DNA of 64,000 nucleotides from Pyrenula massariospora (GCA_021030905.1 JAGFMI010000002.1:62001-126000); one strand, 5' to 3'; shown: positions 23,426 through 35,162, counted from the first letter of the stretch. Notes: generated by a model from the sequence alone, not told the origin. Numbers and translations: made by a program.

Positions 23426-24950
23426 AGGGAGACGTAAAGAAGCATCTCAACTCCAAGCTCTGACAAATTTTTCAGCCTGTTGGCAACATGTTCTCAGAGA
23501 GAGAACATTTTGCAACTTCGAGGCTCAGAGGGGCTCCAAGCGAGACTCCTCCCCGTCACCATATAAGGCTGGCAATGAGACCTCGTAAGGCTTACAGAAG
23601 AATTTCCAGCCACCTGCAATCAGGTAGCTGTCCGCGGATATGGTGAATGAGTTCTCGCTCCGAATGGAGTTGAACCATTTTGCATGGTCATGGATCGATG
23701 AGCGCTAGAAGTCTCGTTCATCACTTCCATGGTGGGCAGATTTTGTGCTGCATTGTTGCTGAAATTTTTCGCAACAAGGAGCATGTCTGATACGCCTAGC
23801 AAGAAGAGTAGCACTGGTGCTGGTAGTGGGTTTCTGGCCTTTGGCAGGAACGGAATGAAGCCGCCAATTGAAACATCACGTCCAAGCTTTACGAGGTACG
23901 GCATGCTTTTACGAATCCCGACGACGTTCTTCCGTCTTGATCGAGAGCTAGACTTACCATACTATGGCTCTTCTTGATGTTGGGATCGGCGATGGACCTT
24001 AAAGAATCCCCATTTCCGAGAACGTACAGGTCTTACAGTTGCTGTCCTTGCATGCAGTGTATTTTTGCTGTGCATTTCCTACACGAGACAAGAACTAGAG
24101 GTTGTAGGTAGCAATCTGAAACATGCATTTTTGTCTTCAGGATCCCGCCCTCCGTCCTGCATGATGATTTTCTACGCGTTGCAGATCCGTCTAGAACCCT
24201 GCAGGTTTCAGGGAAAGACTGGCCTAAAGTGAGTTCTCGCCTCTTAAGCGATGACTGCCCGCGTCTGAAGGAGCATAATTTGGGAAACGTTACGGGCCCG
24301 GCTTATTGCTGACAGTTCTGACCTGCTCTAAAACCCGCTCTCAAAGCCGCTCCAAAAGCCGCTGCCGGCGCAAGTAGCGTTTGATCAAGGCTGTTTGCTT
24401 ACACTCGAGTCTCTGCCAAGACACTAGATCTGACCACATGGCTTGACCTATCGCTGGGGTTTTCGTACACCTAGGTAGGTAGTTGGTACTTCGGACCCCG
24501 ACAAGTCTCCAAGCAGGCGCCTCTACTTGGCTCCAACCCTGAAAGCCATACGTAGTCCCGTATTGTAGACAAACACAAGGACAGGGGAGGCTTGCGGACA
24601 CGGGCGCTAAATTAAGCTTAAATCCTTGGTCAGGGCGAGTTTCACACTCCTTAAAAGTTTCACCAAGCTGTCCTGTACTTGCTCTTCGTCACATAATTCT
24701 CTGCCTTAACCCCCCCTTAGGTGCCGTTGGTGGACCTCACTGCCCCCTGTCAAGAATCATTTCGGTTTAATTGGACGCATAGGTTATGCCAGTACCTGTT
24801 CCACGACAGATCATTACACGTTTGCGCTTAGCACCAGCCCCCGGCTCGTAAGACGTACCTTGGATTCTATTCTCGGATCGACCAAAATCTGCCTTGTCCG
24901 CATTGCTAACGCTGGCATTATTTGCTAAATCTCTGATTTGAACGCTCACG
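23426..24950. other. Intergenic region with coding-like minus-strand traces
   Basis: Lies between TIM22 and the deubiquitinase gene. On the minus strand two stretches look like protein in their residue pattern: about 24025-23955 (VLGNGDSLRSIADPNIKKSH) followed by a GTAAGT, and 23904-23620 (MPYLVKLGRDVSIGGFIPFL then a hydrophobic run). I could not join them in frame with a normal intron and do not recognise a family. They may be a decayed gene. A short tandem repeat lies at 24326-24361. Confidence 0.3.
24326..24361 (+). repeat. 12-bp tandem repeat, three copies
   Basis: Three adjacent 12-bp units: CTCTAAAACCCG, CTCTCAAAGCCG and CTCCAAAAGCCG, followed by a partial fourth (CTGCC). Adjacent copies differ at two to three positions. 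It lies in non-coding DNA about 600 bp upstream of the deubiquitinase gene. It is probably a minor minisatellite, with no sign of function. Confidence 0.6.
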
Positions 24951-26398
24951 ATGCTGTCTCAATCAATCTGTCAGCACGTCGACCATGCAGTCGACTCCAG
25001 CGTCATTGGTCTGCACTATGATGTTGCTAGGACCCAGCGCGGGCTGGATGACTACGCCGTTTATCGCTGTTATCAGTGTACTTTCTCTGGTACCGTTGAA
25101 GAGTGTAAAAACCACACAGTGACTAGTCCTCATAATTTCTGTAAGTGCTAGTATCTGGGTTCGGAGCCTGGAAGCTTACGCGTTACAGTCAAAAGCACCG
25201 TCAATTACGGCATATTCTGCGTACAGTGTGATGATATCGTTTATCCTGGTGCTACATCATCCTATAGCCTTAAGCGTAAAGCCGATGAAAGTCTAGACGA
25301 TGACATCGAGTCGCCCAGCAAGCGAACATGTCAACGCCAAGGTCTCCGTGGCATGCACAATCTTGGCAAGACCTGTTACATGAACTCGATGATCCAAGCA
25401 ATGTTGCACAATCCCTTACTGGCAAGTTTCTTCTTGGGCAATGGTCATCCAAACTACGCATGCGAAGTAGACGATTGCATCGCTTGCTCGTTGACGGACA
25501 CGTTCGAGTCTAGCTGGACAAGCGAGGATGCCGTTCCATACGCGCCCACGAAACTTCTCATTGCATCTTGGAAGAATGGCGTGGTCAGTCAATATCTAAC
25601 GAGGGAGACTTGGCAAGCAATCCTGACAAAGAGTAGATCGAACCAGGAGACGCGCAGCATGACACCCACGAATATTACCTTAACCTTATCGACAAGCTAC
25701 ATTCGCGCATAGAACAATCCACTGACGGCACTTGCAAATGCTTCATCCATCAAGTGTTCTACGGATCAATGTATGACATACTCGATTGTGACTCGTGCAA
25801 GCATCGCAAGATTAGCCGAGTTCCCATTTGCGATTTGGCTCTTGATGTTCCAATTCCAAAACAGAGCAATGGAATAAATCCCTCGAAGCCTACCCTTAAC
25901 CTGCTTACCTGTCTTCAGAATTTTATAGCTCCGGAGAAACTCGAGGGACCCATGAGCGTCAAAAAGGGGAAACTTTATACCTGCTCTAGCTGTGGAACCG
26001 AAGGTAAGGCCACGAAGAAGCTGTGCATCAAAAGATCACCTCCCGTGCTTTGCATGCAATTGAAGCGATTTCGTCAAGTGGGCCAAGACTCCAAAAAGAT
26101 CGAGGATCACATTAGCTTTCCGCTGAGCCTGGATATGAGTCCGTATACCACAAAGCCGAATCATGCCCTGGTGTACGAGCTCGAGAGCGTGGTTGTACAT
26201 GAGAGCGAGAAGGGAAAAGGTGACACAGAGACTGGTCATTACTTTACATATTCAAGACATGGCGACACATGGTTCCTCTTCAACGACGACAAGGTGACAG
26301 TGGCGACCTCAGACGACGTGCTTGGGGCCCAGGCGTATATCCTCTTTTACAGTATGCGAAGCGTGTCGCGACCAAGGGATGTCCAGGAACCAAAGTGA
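24951..26398 (+). CDS. ubp8: Ubiquitin-specific protease of the Ubp8/USP22 (SAGA) type
   Basis: Exons 24951-25140, 25189-25583 and 25637-26398; introns of 48 bp (GTAAGT...ACAG) and 53 bp (GTCAGT...AGTAG); 448 residues. An N-terminal zf-UBP module carries paired Cys/His (CQH, CYQC, ECKNH, FCVQC, residues 7-90). The catalytic Cys box is GLRGMHNLGKTCYMN with Cys126. The Gln/Asp box, QHDTHEYYLNLIDKLH, becomes readable only after removal of intron 2, which hides an in-frame TAG. A structural zinc site lies at CDSC...CSSC. The His box is TGHYFTYSRHGDTW with His396. The zf-UBP plus short USP core and the length match yeast Ubp8 (471 residues), the SAGA subunit that removes ubiquitin from histone H2B. 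Assignment to Ubp8 rather than another zf-UBP protease rests on this layout. Confidence 0.88.
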
Positions 26399-28222
26399 CC
26401 GGTTCCCAAAGGAAGGTCTAATTTCACTCTGGGAGCTTGCAATGTTGTGACTCTTACCTATGCAACGGGGCTTGTGAACCTTAGATAACTCTACCGTGCC
26501 TTGTGGTTCGGTGCATAAAAATGTACAAATCTGTACTGCACTGGAAGATCTGCGGCAAGCGGCCGGCCCCTCGTCGATCCTTGCAGCTTCCATGGAAATC
26601 TCCGGCCGCCAATTCTTAATGCCGGGTATCTGGGGGACGTCTGAAACGCCTCGCCAGGTAGTCATACCATACTGCACTTACTGCACTTATCGCTGACTTG
26701 GAGGTGGAATGCACCAAGACATGTCTCTATCGTTCAAATCGAAGGTAGAGTCGCAGCTAGGCGGTGCGCTCTTGGCATGCGGATTGCAAGCTCCGGAAGG
26801 GCTCGGATGGAATCAGTGAGAAAATGCCATGTCCGATGCACATCTACAACTGCCCAGTCAATCGTTTGGCGGTCTGACCACTGTCCCCATGACATTACCC
26901 CATGGGGCTGAAGATGGCCACGATGGCCTCATCTCGGCTGCAGGATTCGGTGATTGGCTTCTTGTCTGTCTGCATTGACGCAACACTTGCTCTAAGCCAG
27001 CATACCCTGCTCTGAGCTCTTGGAATTCACGAGCACCTATCGTGCCAATGGAGGGTAGAAACTCGATCTGCGCCTCGTCTGTGCTTACTAAGAAGAGCAC
27101 TTGGGGGCTCTTAAAGGCAAATCGCGTTGGCAGTATTGCAAAATAAGTCCGAAGCTCTCGCTCGGTGAAACGCTGGGGCTGCATATGACAGGCAGCTTGG
27201 GAGCACACTGTAAGGCTTCGGTGTTTCACTTAACTCCGACGTATGTGAAGTCCAAGCACGGATGCTTCAAAGGAAGGCTCATTATCAGATAGACGTCGTG
27301 CCTCGGGGATTCACCAAAGCATTCCTCGGCGCGCTCGGCGGCGGTGAGGGTGCTGAAGGCCTCTCGGAGAAGACATACTATGTATAATTATAAAGGTGGG
27401 ATGAGAGGGGCTGAAGGCCAAATCCCTCTTGGCCCCACCCGATGACGATGATTGCCCCGCTGCACGAGGCTCCAAGAAACCTGTCCACCGACTTCGGCCC
27501 CTGCTTCTCTTCTCTGTTGCCCCAACTCGTCGTTCTTGGTGGTGTGTGGGCATTGCTTGGGGCTGCCAGCTGTCCCTGCATCAGTGGATGCCCGAAACGT
27601 CCGCCGCAAACCATCTCCAGCACGATAAACGAATACGTTGACCGTGGGGCTATCATTTGGAAAATGTGCATCCTGCCCCCCCCCGCCACAGCATGCTTGT
27701 TCTTCTGCAGCGCGAATCACTCGTCACCGCGCACCGACATCCTGTCGGCTGCAGCCTTGTCATGATGGTCAACTGGCCTCCGCGACATTATATCCGACTT
27801 CCGATCCATCCGCTTGGCTGACATATCCGCCGACCTTTGCTGCCTTTCCGCGCGCCCCCGACCTTCCACAGACAACTGTAATTCCAGACAACGTGACCAT
27901 CTGAAAATACCTCCGATTGTGACTCATGTAAGCAGTTTCCACCGGGTCGGGTCTATCTGATGATAGCTTTTTTATATGCTGAGGCCCCCATCGAGAAGCG
28001 TCAGCCCTGTGAATCCTGCCGACGCCCAATCTCATAACTGTCCATTCCATAGCTCTTTCCTACTTCTAGACACTGTCGTCCTGTACCTTGCTCTTACCCC
28101 GCAATATCGAATTTATCTCTGCGATTCTTTTGGTGCCGTACCTCGCGCTGTTTGCATTGCTATTGAACCTCGTCCCAGATTTATTTCAAGCCTCATTGTG
28201 ACCCGGGCAGCTCCGGTACCTT
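26399..28222. other. Intergenic region before the Ytp1-like gene
   Basis: A 1.8 kb gap; its right end should hold the Ytp1-like promoter. The 27.3-27.8 kb part is relatively GC-rich with overlapping open frames on both strands that look like composition effects. A possible small minus-strand gene at 26858-27184 is listed separately. No other feature was recognised. Confidence 0.4.
26858..27184 (-). CDS. Possible small hypothetical protein
   Basis: A 108-codon minus-strand frame starting at the ATG at 27184 (MQPQRFTERELRTYF). The first ~75 residues have a protein-like pattern of alternating charged and hydrophobic residues (FAFKSPQVLFLVSTDEAQ, then GAREFQELRAGYAGLEQVL). The last ~25 are Pro/Ser-rich and less convincing. 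I recognise no family. It is not the shadow of a gene on the other strand, which raises its standing slightly. An upstream exon is possible because the CAG following the ATG could act as a splice acceptor. It could equally be a chance open frame. Confidence 0.3.
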   Translation of the reverse strand: MQPQRFTERELRTYFAILPTRFAFKSPQVLFLVSTDEAQIEFLPSIGTIGAREFQELRAGYAGLEQVLRQCRQTRSQSPNPAAEMRPSWPSSAPWGNVMGTVVRPPND

Positions 28223-30246
28223 ATGCGCTCGCATCTTTCCTTATTCTTATGTGCCGCAGCTCTGCTGCTGACCTATTTCTCTTTGGTCGCCGCCCGCGAT
28301 CATGATGGAAATGGATCGGTGACAATGGATCCGTCACCCGGTAGAGAAGGGGCGGGGCAAGCAAACGAGCAATCGCTTGTTGGTATGAGCTATTTTGTGT
28401 ATGGGTCTCATACCGGCGCAATGCTGGGTCACATTCTTTTCATGGTTCTTGCCTGGTTCTTCACGTTACCTATTGGTAGGTACAAAACTCAATTCGTGTC
28501 TGTTCTATGTTGACCATGGGCCAGGTGTAATGCTCAGCATCGCGCGATCCCGATTCGCATTGCCCGCTCAACTCCTCTTTCTCTTGCTCCATGGCGCTGG
28601 TGTCACTTTTGGTATGTTCTTCAATGCAAGCACGCCAGATCTATACAAGAACAATGCGCATCATAAAATGGGGTGGATTGCAACATGGGTCGTGGCTGCG
28701 CAGTTGGTGATGGGCCTTCTGCTACGATATTCGGGACAGACAAAAGAGCAGGCAAAGCATCAAGAAGAGCGCGCAGCCTTTCTGCCAGTATCTATGGAAG
28801 CATTGGCGCAACACCAGTTGCAGCAGGAGCAGATGAACAATTTCAGCTGGCACAGGGACAGCGGTCAAGGCACTGAGCGGGCTTCTTCTTCTTTGCACAG
28901 CCTTTGCGCTTCTCCAATAGACGAGCATCGCGAAGAAGAATATGAGCAGTTCCTCAAGCCTGAGCCTGATGCTGAGGACGACGGATCTAATAGTCGATTG
29001 AGCGGGCTGCGAAGGCTATTGTATAATTCCAAGCTCCACCGGTATATGATCGGCCGTATTCCCAGCCTATGCTCGCCGCGACTTTTCTCAGTCATGAGAT
29101 TAGCCTATGATGCCATCGACCGGCTCATTTTGATATCCGGATTTGCCACCATCGCCACGGGCGCGGTGACGTATGGTGGTGTTATGGTGAGTTTGAGCTT
29201 AGCATGCGAGCCTGTAGGCAGACTAACATGTGGTAGCGAGGCGATGCAGTATTCAACGGCCTGGCGCATTTCATCAAAGGCGGAATATTTTTTTGGTACG
29301 GACTTTTGACTCTAGGACGTTGGATGGGCTGCTTTGCCGATCTCGGCTGGGCCTGGAACATCAAGCCTTCCCGCGCGGCTATCGGCCAATGGAGATCTCA
29401 CCTCCCCACAGGCGAATTCGTCGAATCATTCGTCATTTTTCTCTACGGAAGCAGCAATGTGTTCCTTGAACATCTTGCAGCATGGGGTGACGTGTGGACT
29501 GCTCAAGATCTGGAACATGTCTCCATTTCTATCATGTTTTTGGGAGGCGGTTTGGTGAGTGCAGATAATTATGCGAACGATGGCAATATACGCTGACTAT
29601 TCTTAGTGCGGTATGCTCATTGAATCAAAACAAGTCCGAACACTGCTCAATACCGCTATTCACACGCTTCCTGAACGAAAAGAGATGAATGCGGAAGAGG
29701 CTCGTAACAATCAACCGCCAAAGTCATATGCATTCTCAATGAACCCGCTACCGGCCTTGATTATACTTCTTCTCGGCTTGATGATGAGCTCGCACCACCA
29801 AGACTCAATGGTTTCGACAATGGTCCACAAACAGTGGGGAATGCTTCTAGTCGGGTTCTCATTCGCACGAGCCGTCACCTACATCCTCTTTTACTTGTCA
29901 CCACCGACCTCCCTCTACCCGGCTCGACCGCCCTCGGAGCTCATCTCCGCATTCTGCCTCATCTCTGGTGGCTTAATTTTCATGGCGAGCGTATGTTTTC
30001 AGCCATGTGGAAATCGATGACATGAAGCTAACAATTGGCCAGAACAAAGACATCGTCCATGCAATGGACCAGTACGATCTAAACGCAATGTTCGTCTTTA
30101 CCGTGACCATGGGCTTCACAGCGTTCCTTATGGCCTGGGAGATCATCGTTCTTGCCATCAAAGGATGGGCGGTTAGACGAGAAAAACGACACCCCCCACA
30201 GCTCCACTCTCGGGGGCTCTCTGGAGCAACGATGACCGATGCCTAG
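28223..30246 (+). CDS. Ytp1-like multi-pass membrane protein (DUF2427 plus Ytp1 C-terminal domain)
   Basis: Five exons: 28223-28475, 28525-29186, 29237-29554, 29607-29990 and 30043-30246, with four introns of 49-52 bp and a consistent frame, giving 606 residues. It has a signal peptide (MRSHLSLFLCAAALLLTYFS). A four-helix DUF2427-like part follows (GSHTGAMLGHILFMVLAWFF; HKMGWIATWVVAAQLVMGLL, with His residues of the type seen in b-type haem membrane proteins). A charged linker spans about residues 170-255. The Ytp1 domain then carries VFNGLAHFIKGGIFFWYGLL, GSSNVFLEHLAAWG and SMNPLPALIILLLGLMMSSH. Yeast Ytp1 is a predicted integral membrane protein of unknown function with weak similarity to haem oxidoreductases, so a redox role is only a suggestion. 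Confidence 0.9.
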
Positions 30247-31572
30247 CAAAGGCGATGACCTTGATACCCTATGATACCCACACGAAAAGATGTGATGACT
30301 CTCGTTTATGTTGATTGTTTTGGGGTTCTTCGAGCCTGATGGCTCTTCAATGCTGCCTTTAGCGATCTTGGATGACGGCATTATACCCTCTTGCGCGCAT
30401 GGCCCTGGTCCTTTTGAAATTTTTAGCACTAGAGACAATAATAATACCCATGAGCAAATAAGAATAGCAGATCTGGCCGATTTGTTGATGTGTCTACGTT
30501 TATTTCAGTGTCAAGCGTGCTCCATAGATAGCCAGCAGTGGTCCCGGAAATAATGTCTTTAATTGTCAAGCTTCCAGTGTCCCGATGCAAGCAGACAGCA
30601 CAAGCTCTGGTCGGACTATCGTTGCAAATTGAAGAAGTAGCACGGCAAACCTGGCTCAAATAAAGGGTGGCTTGGGCCGATCTACGCAAGCTCTTAACAG
30701 GTGGCCAAGCTGTCATTAAAGACACTATGCGACCTCGGCTAAGCGGAAGATTCCGCGGAGCGGAGGCTCCCAGGATCTGAAAAGGCCCTCCTAGGAAGCG
30801 AAGCGTTATTTCTGGAAGACCCCATTTTCGCCCTTCGCCCTTTATTTAGGTTGTTGAGCTGAGACAAATGACTGACAAACTCGTTGTTACTACGTCGATC
30901 TTCCACAGTTTGCAAGACGCAGTGGCGCTTCTGAAACAGAAACACCTAGTTAGGTGGAACACGGACGTAGGCCGAGCTTCCTTCCTGAGATTATCCAGCT
31001 TATACGCACCTGCTCCCTGGATCTATTGTCTCGTACAATGTTGCAACATTCTGTACCCTACATGTTTATTATCATTCTGTCCCCTCCTCCAATCTCCAGA
31101 TATTAGATTGGTCTCAGGCCCTCATCGGAGTCGAGGGCTCTGAAGGCGAGCTCTTACAGGACGCCTAGAATTGGTTAACATTGGCAATGAACGAGTTTCG
31201 ATATGAAGGCGCTCATTGAAAGTCCCTCAAAGCTCTTGATATTCTGTGGTTGTGCCACTGCCCTGTTCAAGCTACTGTTAATCCTTGGAGACTCTGGGGC
31301 GTTGGTAGTTTCCCAGATCCGGTAGCGGAAGATCTCAATCGAGAAATGACAAATTATGTACTCACTTTACAAGGCGTAGACATTGGAAATCACATCCACA
31401 GTATCACATGCATTGACAGTCTTTTGATATTCGTGTACATTGAAAGCACATCTCCGCCGTTTTGGTGTCGCAAATCGTCTATTTCTAAGAAGGCGTTTGA
31501 GTGGAAATGGTGTTATCCTCTCGGTCAAGGACTTCTTATCGAGCATACGACACCGTGCCAGCTTACGTTGAC
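30247..31572. promoter_or_regulatory. Intergenic region before the secreted nuclease gene
   Basis: A 1.3 kb stretch between the Ytp1-like gene and the nuclease gene, A/T-richer towards its right end. It should carry the nuclease promoter. No protein-like frame, repeat or RNA gene was seen. Confidence 0.4.
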
Positions 31573-33023
31573 ATGTTTCACATTGCTGTTCCCTTTCTTC
31601 TCATAGCTCTTAGTGCCTCTGCATCTGCTAACCATATCAATCCTTACGTCTCTAATGGATCTAATAGCGAAGCTTGGCTCATACCAAGGGCTATTCCCGG
31701 CCAAAGGCCAGCTACAGGAACTGACTGTGGAATATTTACAATGGATTGCACAAATGCACCAGGTGCTTGCAATAATGCCGCATTTTACCAGAATTGTTTA
31801 AGTCCAGAAGGAAGCGAAACATATTATACTTACACCAAAACTTCCCAGAATCGTATTTATTCAGGGTGTGATGTTCCCGGCACTCCACGGGTTTGTAAAG
31901 GTAAAAAGAGATCATAAATTTCTTAGATAAGCACTAACGGCAATCTGCTTTATCTTAGCGATGCCTTTCACCCAAAAGCTGAGTGATCCTCAAAGACTGC
32001 GTATGGAACACCCCCACAATGACGAAGCGACGTGCGATGAGTTTCCGTATATACTCTCATATTTTTCCCAAAGACATACCGCTAACAACCTTGCAGTATG
32101 GCCGGCATGGAACATCGGATGGCATTTACTCCCATGAGGAACTCATTACGCTGTATAAGGGCACAAGATAATAAAAGTATGTAATAGCAAGACCCTTGAC
32201 ATGGAGTATGGTAGTATTTTAATTAGTTTCATTTAGGCGGTGGTGGCCATTACAGCGCTTTTACGACAGGAGGAAACGCGTGTGGCCGTCAACTCACGAA
32301 TGCGGACTTTTTCAGAGTCCGATTCAATACTGAGAATGTCCAGGATCCAGGGTAATGCTCTTCCCGAATTGTGCCCAAAATTCTTTTCTCACAAGAACAA
32401 GTTCTGTCCGATACACTACCGTCCGTCACGATGCGAGGCAAACTGATTGTGTGAACGATGGACTGCAATTCTATTTGTCGCGACTAGCCCACCATCGTCG
32501 AGGGTTGATCAGCAAACCTTACGGCTACAATTCTGATAACCGTTATGCTATGGCTGATTTCCAGGGGAACAACCAAAGAGATATCCAACTCGCCATTATT
32601 CGCATAACGCGTACAGGAGTCAACCTTTTTTCGATTGAGGCCTACGGCTCTACAAACATTCGCGACTTGGGGCCCCCATTAGCGACTGAAGAATTAATAG
32701 TCAATGCACAGGCTTCCGTCAGGTTTAATTTAAACCGAGTGCTGCCGCAAGCACTATGGGTGACACGTCACGAAGGGGATGGTCTTTCGACTGCTTTTAC
32801 TATCACTTATTCTAATTACATTAATGAGGCTGATGCTGAAAGACAAAATCAGGCGCTTGAAAGAATTAGCTTTCAAACTGATAGCAGAGGAATCGGTCGG
32901 CACCCCAACGTTGCCTCGGACGTGGCCTCGGACCAGTATAGATACTGTCAGCAGCAACCGTCAGCGCGTAACCAGCGGAAATTTGAGTGTGCATTTCCAA
33001 TCCTGGCACGCCTGGCAGGCTAG
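31573..33023 (+). CDS. Secreted NucA/NucB-type deoxyribonuclease, five exons
   Basis: Exons 31573-31900, 31959-32046, 32097-32176, 32237-32351 and 32396-33023; introns of 58, 50, 60 and 44 bp; 412 residues in one frame. A signal peptide (MFHIAVPFLLIALSASASA) is followed by a Cys-rich region (CTNAPGACNNAAFYQNC; QNRIYSGCDVPGTP). The NucA/NucB core comes next: CDEFPMAG at residues 135-142, RNSLRCI at 153-159, and QDNKSGGGHY at 162-171. This is the fungal form of the Bacillus NucA/NucB nuclease signature. A second part from about residue 215 (DCVNDGLQFYLSRL, then beta-rich sequence) follows. Unspliced, the region looks stop-ridden; splicing resolves every stop. Secreted DNases of this kind may serve phosphate or nitrogen scavenging or attack on other cells; the role here is inference. 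Confidence 0.8.
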
Positions 33024-33772
33024 TTACAATATCTTACGTAGATCTGTTCCTTAGATCAGAAAATATGTAACTTTAAACATACGATCATGACATCTTCATT
33101 CTAGATTTGCCTTGATACTCAACAGCTCTAGCCTCTGGCAGCAAGGCCGAGAGTAATCAGTGCATCGGTAAATCTTGCCGTCCCATACCATGAGAAATTC
33201 ATTGTATGCATCCAGAATTATGCAGTACGCAGATCGCTTTCAACTAGTGATCATGAGCTCAAGAGCGCCACCATTTATCAACTAATTTCGAGTCTTTCAA
33301 TGCAGGAGAGCAATTTCTTGTGCCGTTGTGGTATCACTTAAAGACTGAATGTTGTTTCTAATATTGTTGCATCTGAGGCCCCTGCGCCTTCAACGATGAC
33401 AGTAATAAAAATTGTTGGTGCACTGCCCTCTTCCGACCACTAGTTCAAGAGCGAAGATCAGGAAAGCCGATATTTCTGTTAGGTCTCCTATCCGCTCCGA
33501 GCTCGGGTTGAGCTGTGCAAATATTATTATTCTTCTTATGGTTCCTACACCGTTTCGGCTTCCTCATAACGAGGCGCCATGCCGGGGTTGTACTATGTCA
33601 AATATGCGGACGTTGGCCGAAATTATCGTGCCGATTTCGTGGCCGAATACACTTCGCCTCAAGCAAATCCAAGTCTCATGAGCATGATAAATGGCAAGAT
33701 AAACTTATTCAGTGCCTTTGGCTACTACACCAGTGGATATCACGAGACTGTTTAACATTTTGTGAAAGTGCT
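33024..33772. other. A/T-richer intergenic region
   Basis: Between the nuclease gene and the aspzincin-like gene. It presumably carries the promoter of the latter. Open frames at 33412-33772 precede the true start in the same frame but contain no signal peptide and look non-coding. Confidence 0.4.
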
Positions 33773-35162
33773 ATGTATTTCTTGCCCTTGAAATTGATAG
33801 CTCTCACATTGAGCTTGTGTGTAGTATGTAGCGGAGAGTTTCGGCCCTTAAAATTCTGGATTGATAAAACATGTCATCGAAGTGACATGTCTTTGACTGT
33901 TCAGGACGCAATTGATGACGCTCTAAACTGGGCACGTACCGGTGCCAAGCGTCTGAATGATCGAGATGATCAACAAATGCAATACTTTTACCGACTTTTC
34001 ACGCCTCGATCGCCTGCTCTTACATCTGAAGTCCTTAGTGAGTCTATGGATATCATCGTCGTAAGTTTCATGTCTCATTAAATTGCTATACTACAGGGAT
34101 ACTGGATGGCAACGATGAGGAAGCTGGTATTGCAGATATGACTCTAGAGGATGAAGAAGATTCTCAAGATCAGGTAGACTACTGGTTTTACTGCGATAAT
34201 GATTACAGGAGTCTTAAGACCCCTAGAAGATGGAAACTCAAAAACGATCCTGCTGAGAGACCTGATAATTATGTAGCCATGGTGGACCGGAAACCATTTA
34301 GTGATGTCTCAGCAATTGAGAGGGCTGATAGGGTATTTCAGGAGTGGTATGATCCGGGTGAGTCACTGGCAACCTGACCTTAGCGAAGACTTGATCAGAC
34401 TTTTGGAAAGGCCAAAGCTTCTAATTCACGCATATCCTTTGAATAGACAATGCTATCTCATTCGGCGAATCACTTGGCTGTGAAAGAGGGCGCTACTTTG
34501 TTCAAGCTTACACCAAGCCGGTGACGGACACCGAACCAAAGAAGCATGAATCAGTAAAAGCAACAATTACGGTCAGCCTTATCCAGATCTATACAAGTTC
34601 ATGCATCTCTATAGAGAAATTGCTCATAGTATCAGATATGTGATGCAGCATTCCGGAGGCCCAGAGAACTCAGCAGCCTTGACGTCCTCGACCCCTACAA
34701 TCAAATGACTTTTTCAGATCCAGATTGGAGAATTAGCCCTGCGCGGAAGGAGAATTATCCTATTGGAGGACTTCGGCAGTTCTCAGACCTTCTCTCCTTT
34801 CATATGCTCTACGCGGTGCGTTACTCCTATGTCATTATCATCATCGTGTCTTCCAAGCTAATAGTTCACGCCCAACCCAGATACTTCAATTTGAACCGTG
34901 GAAACGCTCACGTAGGTTCGAAGACCTACCTCCAGATAGCAGAGAAGATGCAACACGGAGACTAAAAGTAAAACTTGCCTCCTTGACTTGGGATACCCTT
35001 GACAGAATTGATACACGCGATAGATTGTACGTCCCCGACACTTACGTCTGGTTTTGTCTCCTCGCTGTCCTTGCAGACCGTGGATACAAACTAGATCGAG
35101 ATGAACGGGGAGCCAAAGGCTTCCTAATTCAAGATGCATCTCTTAAGCCGAAACCAACTTGA
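33773..35162 (+). CDS. Secreted aspzincin (M35-like) family protein without a recognisable HExxH
   Basis: Exons 33773-34037, 34097-34357, 34447-34571, 34636-34815 and 34881-35162; introns of 59, 89, 64 and 65 bp; 370 residues. It has a signal peptide (MYFLPLKLIALTLSLCVVCSG). The body follows the layout of fungal lysine-specific/deuterolysin-like metalloproteases: DAIDDALNWARTGAKRL; a Cys-rich middle (YWFYCDNDY, LGCERGRYF); an ITIC-type strand before the catalytic helix (ATITICDAAF); a helix at the HExxH place; and a late D-x-Y-x-x-F motif (VPDTYVWFCLL) like the NADSYAxFA segment of M35 enzymes. The helix reads DLLSFHMLYA, with no His-Glu pair, so zinc catalysis is unlikely. The family assignment is by pattern and is tentative; exon structure is firm. 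Confidence 0.6.

Noticed and set aside
25584-25710. Frameshift and stop suggesting a broken deubiquitinase
   Set aside because: A standard 53-bp intron removes both and restores the conserved active-site box.
31900-32400. Several stops suggesting a dead nuclease gene
   Set aside because: All fall in four introns with good splice sites, and the summed exon lengths stay in frame to the stop at 33023.
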